From assembly GCA_030783905.1 (NCBI GenBank), contig JAQAHH010000001.1, positions 124,001-188,000 on the forward strand: DNA of 64,000 bases. The letters run 5' to 3'. The DNA comes from Bisgaard Taxon 45 (GTDB lineage: Bacteria > Pseudomonadota > Gammaproteobacteria > Enterobacterales > Pasteurellaceae). Positions 60,243 through 64,000 of the stretch are shown here, piece by piece. Below the pieces are notes generated by a model that was not told the DNA's origin, did no database searches, and was given only the letters and a program-made list of their open reading frames with translations. A program made the position numbers and the translations under genes. Every line of letters starts with the position of its first letter. The first letter of the stretch is position 1.

Positions 60243-63200
60243 TTACCAGAATCCATAGACTTCGTTATAATGCCACTCCAATTTTTCCTCATATTGTGGC
60301 AATGAAGCACACAAATAAGTCGGGGCGATCCGTTCTGGCAAACTCACATCCAATTGTTCAGCCAGATCCGTTAATACCTCTCTCAGTGGAAAGTGCAGCC
60401 AAGGTTGCACCAATGCCTGTTTATCCTGTTGCATTGGGCAATATTGAATCTCAGGCAAGGGGCTGAATGTGTCATCATCACACTTTTTAGCACGATAAAA
60501 AGCAAAGCCCCAATCCGTGTCTTCATCGACCAAACACACCACATCAAGCTCTTTCATGCTATGCCGAAATTGACTCATCAAAGGTAAATTGGCAAGTAAA
60601 CGGTTGGCATACTGCGGATCCCAATACAGATTGACATGATTTTCTTGCGGGTTATTTAACACTGTGGCAATGGCATGATGCTCTAAATCGGTCAGTTTAC
60701 TATTGGGGTGCAACGCCTCAGGTTTCACAATACGTGGCGTCGCATTTAAATGGGCAAGTTCATTGCCTGAAACTAATTGTTCCAGCTTGTGAGTCGTTAA
60801 TTGATGCTGCTGACTTTCAAATCCCGGTCGGTGATAAATCGGTTTTGCATGATCACAACGGGCTTTTAATCCCCGCCAATTCATCGGTAACAAGGCAATA
60901 TTCGGTTGTTCCGCCACCTTATCTGCTCGGTGTCGCCACACTCGTCCTGCCAACTGAATAATCGAACGCATAGAAGAGGGATCCACAATCGCCCAATCAT
61001 AATCGTGATCTCGCCCCACTTCGGTCACGGGGCTACCTAATACAATAAAAAGATGATTTTTGGCTTTATGCTCACTCAGGGGCACCGCAATTTCGGCATG
61101 TTTAAACAAGTGTTCTGGCTGGTGGCGATCCAAAATCTTATCCAGTTTTTCTTCCAAATAAGATCGTAATAACAGCAACTGCCTTGAATGATAACAACAT
61201 AAATGCACCCGATAATCGGCAAAGGCTTCCGTGGCGTGTAAGCCAAACAATGCCTGTGCTAAAGGAATCATCGGTTGGATATTTGAAAAACGGATCAACC
61301 CCACACTGATTTTCTTTTGTGTATGCGGATCGGTTTGTCCATGTAAATCATGTAACTGGATTGCCTTTTGCAGTAAAGATTCCGCCAACACGCCATAATG
61401 CAACATTTCCCCTTCTCTCGGTTTCAGTGAAGGTAAAGTCAGAATCTCTGCTTGACGTCGCACAGGACTTTTCGCCAAGTTGTCTGCCCGTTTTAATACA
61501 AATTCTGTCTGTTTTTGCATAAACTCATCAGCCTGTTCACAACAATGTTGTACTTGCTGAAACTCATCGACCCAAGCACAACAAATAGGCAAATCAGCGA
61601 CTTGCCCTTTTTGTTGATGATAAAGTTTGCGTCCTGCTTGATAGGCGTTAAACAAGCCCGTTATAAAATCTGGCGTTAAGGTGGCAGAAGACAGCAACAC
61701 TCGGCTACCCAATAACCCTGCTAAATGCACTAAACGGCTTAATGCAGGCAGATCTTCTTGGGCAAAATCATCTGGCTCATCGAGAATTAAATCCGAGGTT
61801 AATAAACGTAAACTCGGCACAATATGATGTCCGCCTCGCACACTCTCTGAAGCAGAAATTAACTGATCTAAGGTACAACTGACAATCGGGGCATAAAGCA
61901 GCTTTTTGGTTTTATCATCTTGGCTGAGAAAAGACAAAATTTCTTCATTTTCTACCGCACTTTCAATAAAACTCGCCCCTTCCACCTGCATTTCTTCTAG
62001 CCATTCTTCCGCACTTTCACTGCCTTGTTGTGCCAGTTTACTTTGCTTTTCCTGTTGCAATGCGTATAACTTTTTCACCGCACTGCCACCCACCAGCACC
62101 GCTAAATCCTGATCCGATAAATGCAAACGTTGTCTTAACGCACTTCCCGTTTGCAAGGTTAATACTCGCAACCCTAAGGCAATGGTAAATCTTGCCCCTT
62201 TTTTGCTGTCATTGAGGGCATACATCATCTTCGCATTGGCTAAGGTTTTACCACAGCCCGTACTTGCCATGTTCACGCCGAAAAAGCCCTGTGACTCACT
62301 TTGTTGTTGCAACATACGTGCCACATTGACCGCTTTGTTTTGCCAAACAAAACGATCTTTGGCTAACTGCACAAAAGGCTTATGCTGTTTAATACGGGGT
62401 AATTCTCGCGGAAGTTTTGGCAATAAACGGGCAAAACGTACCGCCGTTTGGCAAACGCCAATCAAATGTTCGTCCAAACGCTGTTTGGGTTGATGCGTGT
62501 CTCGAGAGGTATTGGCGAACAAAGGAAAATCTTTCTCTCCCAGTTTTTCATTATGATCTTGAGCGGAATAATAATGGTCCCCAGTCATCAAACATAAACG
62601 AGCCAGTAACAATAAAAAGGGATCACGGGTTTCATTAAGGGAAAATAACGCTGGGTGATTCAAGGCTTTTTTCGCCCACCTTGTCAGGCTTTTTTGCCAA
62701 GCTTGGCTTTGAGTGACCAGCTGTTGAAACTGCCAAAACAGCTGTGGTGTGGGATGTTCGGCAGTATTTGCCACCCAACCGATGGTCGGTTTGTAGGACT
62801 TAAATAAACTTTCAGCGGTAAACTTCGCATATCGGCGTAAATTCTTCGTGTATTGGTATTTTTGCGGCTGGGAAAAATCATGGGTAAAAGGTAAACGGTG
62901 GTGGGACGTGATCAACCAAATCACTATCCGTGCCAAAGGGGGGAAATAGGCAAAGTCTGAAAAATGGCTTTCATTGGGCTTATCGCAAATCACCCTAGCA
63001 AACCAATTTGGCTGTTGTGCTTCAAACTCTTGCCAGTTGGCGAGACGCGCTAGCCAAGCCTGATCCGTTTGACAACCGACGATCATCGCTTCAAATAAAC
63101 GGGCTGAAATCCATTCATGTCGATAACTGTCTGCCACTTTAGGGGCGTTTTTATAGGGATCTAATTTGTTTTGAAACGCCACACTCGACTTGCCTAAATC

Positions 63201-63569
63201 ATGCAAGAGAGCAGAAAGTGCGGTTAAAATTTGCAAAGAATAGGCATCTTTCCAATCCATTTCATCTTCTGCCCGTAAAATATTACGTTTTGTACGGTTA
63301 GTGGGCACTCGTCCTTGATCATTAAACTGACGTCGGTCGCCCACAATCCATAATAACTCCGCCGAATTTTTACGATGTGTCCAATAACACGCCACGGCGG
63401 TATTTTTGCGGGCAGTTTGGCGTAACATTTTATACAACGTTTCCAAGCCTGCTTGGGTAATCGCGGTTTGCCACACGCAATCACCACAACGCTCGGCAAA
63501 TTGATCTAAAATTCGACGTGTTTCTGTTAACGCATTTTTTTGACATTGGCTAACCAGCAAAATATTCAT
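60243..63569 (-). CDS. cas3: Type I-F CRISPR-associated Cas2/Cas3 fusion
   Basis: This is the nuclease-helicase that degrades targeted DNA, fused to the adaptation protein Cas2, a hallmark of type I-F. The 1108-residue protein has a Cas2-like N-terminus (MNILLVSQCQKNALTETRRI, about 1-85), an HD nuclease domain (LSALLHDLGKSSVAFQNKL, His123-Asp124), and an SF2 helicase with Walker A ASTGCGKTLANAKMMYAL, DEPD box LILDEPDDFAQ, SSATL and motif VI QLAGRVWRHR. The ATG at 63569 follows AAGGAGCG. It overlaps cas1 by 20 bp and its end is 56 bp from arcB; no csy gene follows. Confidence 0.93.
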   Translation of the reverse strand: MNILLVSQCQKNALTETRRILDQFAERCGDCVWQTAITQAGLETLYKMLRQTARKNTAVACYWTHRKNSAELLWIVGDRRQFNDQGRVPTNRTKRNILRAEDEMDWKDAYSLQILTALSALLHDLGKSSVAFQNKLDPYKNAPKVADSYRHEWISARLFEAMIVGCQTDQAWLARLANWQEFEAQQPNWFARVICDKPNESHFSDFAYFPPLARIVIWLITSHHRLPFTHDFSQPQKYQYTKNLRRYAKFTAESLFKSYKPTIGWVANTAEHPTPQLFWQFQQLVTQSQAWQKSLTRWAKKALNHPALFSLNETRDPFLLLLARLCLMTGDHYYSAQDHNEKLGEKDFPLFANTSRDTHQPKQRLDEHLIGVCQTAVRFARLLPKLPRELPRIKQHKPFVQLAKDRFVWQNKAVNVARMLQQQSESQGFFGVNMASTGCGKTLANAKMMYALNDSKKGARFTIALGLRVLTLQTGSALRQRLHLSDQDLAVLVGGSAVKKLYALQQEKQSKLAQQGSESAEEWLEEMQVEGASFIESAVENEEILSFLSQDDKTKKLLYAPIVSCTLDQLISASESVRGGHHIVPSLRLLTSDLILDEPDDFAQEDLPALSRLVHLAGLLGSRVLLSSATLTPDFITGLFNAYQAGRKLYHQQKGQVADLPICCAWVDEFQQVQHCCEQADEFMQKQTEFVLKRADNLAKSPVRRQAEILTLPSLKPREGEMLHYGVLAESLLQKAIQLHDLHGQTDPHTQKKISVGLIRFSNIQPMIPLAQALFGLHATEAFADYRVHLCCYHSRQLLLLRSYLEEKLDKILDRHQPEHLFKHAEIAVPLSEHKAKNHLFIVLGSPVTEVGRDHDYDWAIVDPSSMRSIIQLAGRVWRHRADKVAEQPNIALLPMNWRGLKARCDHAKPIYHRPGFESQQHQLTTHKLEQLVSGNELAHLNATPRIVKPEALHPNSKLTDLEHHAIATVLNNPQENHVNLYWDPQYANRLLANLPLMSQFRHSMKELDVVCLVDEDTDWGFAFYRAKKCDDDTFSPLPEIQYCPMQQDKQALVQPWLHFPLREVLTDLAEQLDVSLPERIAPTYLCASLPQYEEKLEWHYNEVYGFW

Positions 63570-64000
63570 CTGACGCTCCTTGTAAAGCCAGTTGTTGTAA
63601 CCGTTCAATGATGATATCTAACGCACCAAAACGCAGTAAATTTTCAATGCAGGCTTGGCGAAATGCTTTTTCTGAATCACCACTTTGTGCCGAAATAAAG
63701 GCTTGTGGCAAAATCATGCTGTCTTTAATGATATCCGCCGCATCAAACACTAAGCCACCACGACGCGTTTTGCCATGTAATACTGCCAACCCGTGCGGTA
63801 ACCCCAGCACCCAACATGCGGTTGCCCCTAAACCATAGGCTAAATAGTTGCCATGATCCAAAAATTGGTTGACTAAATCAATACTGTTGCCTCGTTCACT
63901 GCGTTTAAAATCAGGATCATTCATGGTTGCCTGATTCGCCAAGGCATAAAGTTTACTGGTTAAACGCCCTTCTGCCGCCAGTAAGGCTTGACTGTGTTCT
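63550..64000 (-). CDS. cas1: Type I-F Cas1 integrase, C-terminal part (window edge)
   Basis: This is the C-terminal 150 codons of Cas1, which with Cas2 integrates new spacers. The frame is open to the right edge and reads EHSQALLAAEGRLTSKLYAL before FKRSERGNSIDLVNQFLDHG and NYLAYGLGATACWVLGLPHG. The family motifs LPHGLAVLHGKTRRGGLVFD and AADIIKDSMILPQAF follow, carrying conserved His and Asp metal ligands. The cas2/3 start lies inside its last 20 bp, so they are translationally coupled. The start of cas1 and anything beyond it are outside the window. Confidence 0.92.
   Translation of the reverse strand, partial: EHSQALLAAEGRLTSKLYALANQATMNDPDFKRSERGNSIDLVNQFLDHGNYLAYGLGATACWVLGLPHGLAVLHGKTRRGGLVFDAADIIKDSMILPQAFISAQSGDSEKAFRQACIENLLRFGALDIIIERLQQLALQGASDEYFAG

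Overview
The window is a chromosomal segment of a Pasteurellaceae bacterium, most likely Pasteurella multocida or a very close relative. Three observations support this. The 9-mer AAGTGCGGT, the DNA uptake signal shared by Haemophilus and Pasteurella, recurs on both strands more than twenty times. The gene neighbourhoods are those of this family: ybfE-fldA-fur, obg-rpmA-rplU/ispB, slt-trpR-mtgA, and iscRSUA-hscBA-fdx. ArcB is also the short form without a PAS domain. I identify genes from motifs and remembered family sequences; no database search was run.

Layout. Positions 1-8093 are a leftward run: yfcA (cut by the window edge), mepA, aroC, mscK, menE and seqA, tightly packed or overlapping. 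Positions 8173-10359 run rightward (ybfF, ybfE, fldA, fur) and meet obg at a terminator built from two inverted uptake signals. Positions 10450-14136 run leftward: obg, two tandem EamA transporters, rpmA and rplU. ispB and queH follow rightward. Positions 16307-20560 form a likely self-contained unit: a TetR regulator and two overlapping half-ABC transporters, with matching palindromes upstream of the regulator and of the transporters. Then come argD (with an ARG box), tldD and rng leftward, putP-cmoB rightward, a Fur-box-controlled DUF4198 protein and fabB leftward, and mnmC rightward. Two large tandem TonB-dependent haemoglobin receptors occupy 32353-38793. After them lie the cystine carrier tcyP and grpE (leftward); nadK and SOS-controlled recN (rightward); ompW with an FNR-like site (leftward); the yciC-yciB-yciA-yciI cluster; and slt-trpR-mtgA. 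The iron-sulphur cluster operon (50148-55710, leftward) has an IscR-type site upstream. trmJ, suhB, a secreted protein of unknown function and arcB follow. The right edge holds a type I-F CRISPR adaptation/interference pair, cas2/3 and the C-terminal part of cas1.

Iron is the clearest shared theme: fur, fldA, the Fur-box DUF4198 gene, two haem-protein receptors, the isc operon and possibly the ABC pair. Redox sensing (arcB, the FNR-like site, menE) is a second theme.

The most interesting signals are these: a boxA-like Nus-factor element immediately upstream of suhB; the twin palindromes of the TetR-ABC unit; a shared promoter layout and gene-conversion-like identity between the two receptors; a type I-F cas1-cas2/3 pair that runs into arcB with no csy genes behind it; and a 133-bp element with 18-bp inverted ends between tldD and rng. 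No rRNA, tRNA, insertion sequence or CRISPR array was recognised, and no stretch over 300 bases lacks a gene.
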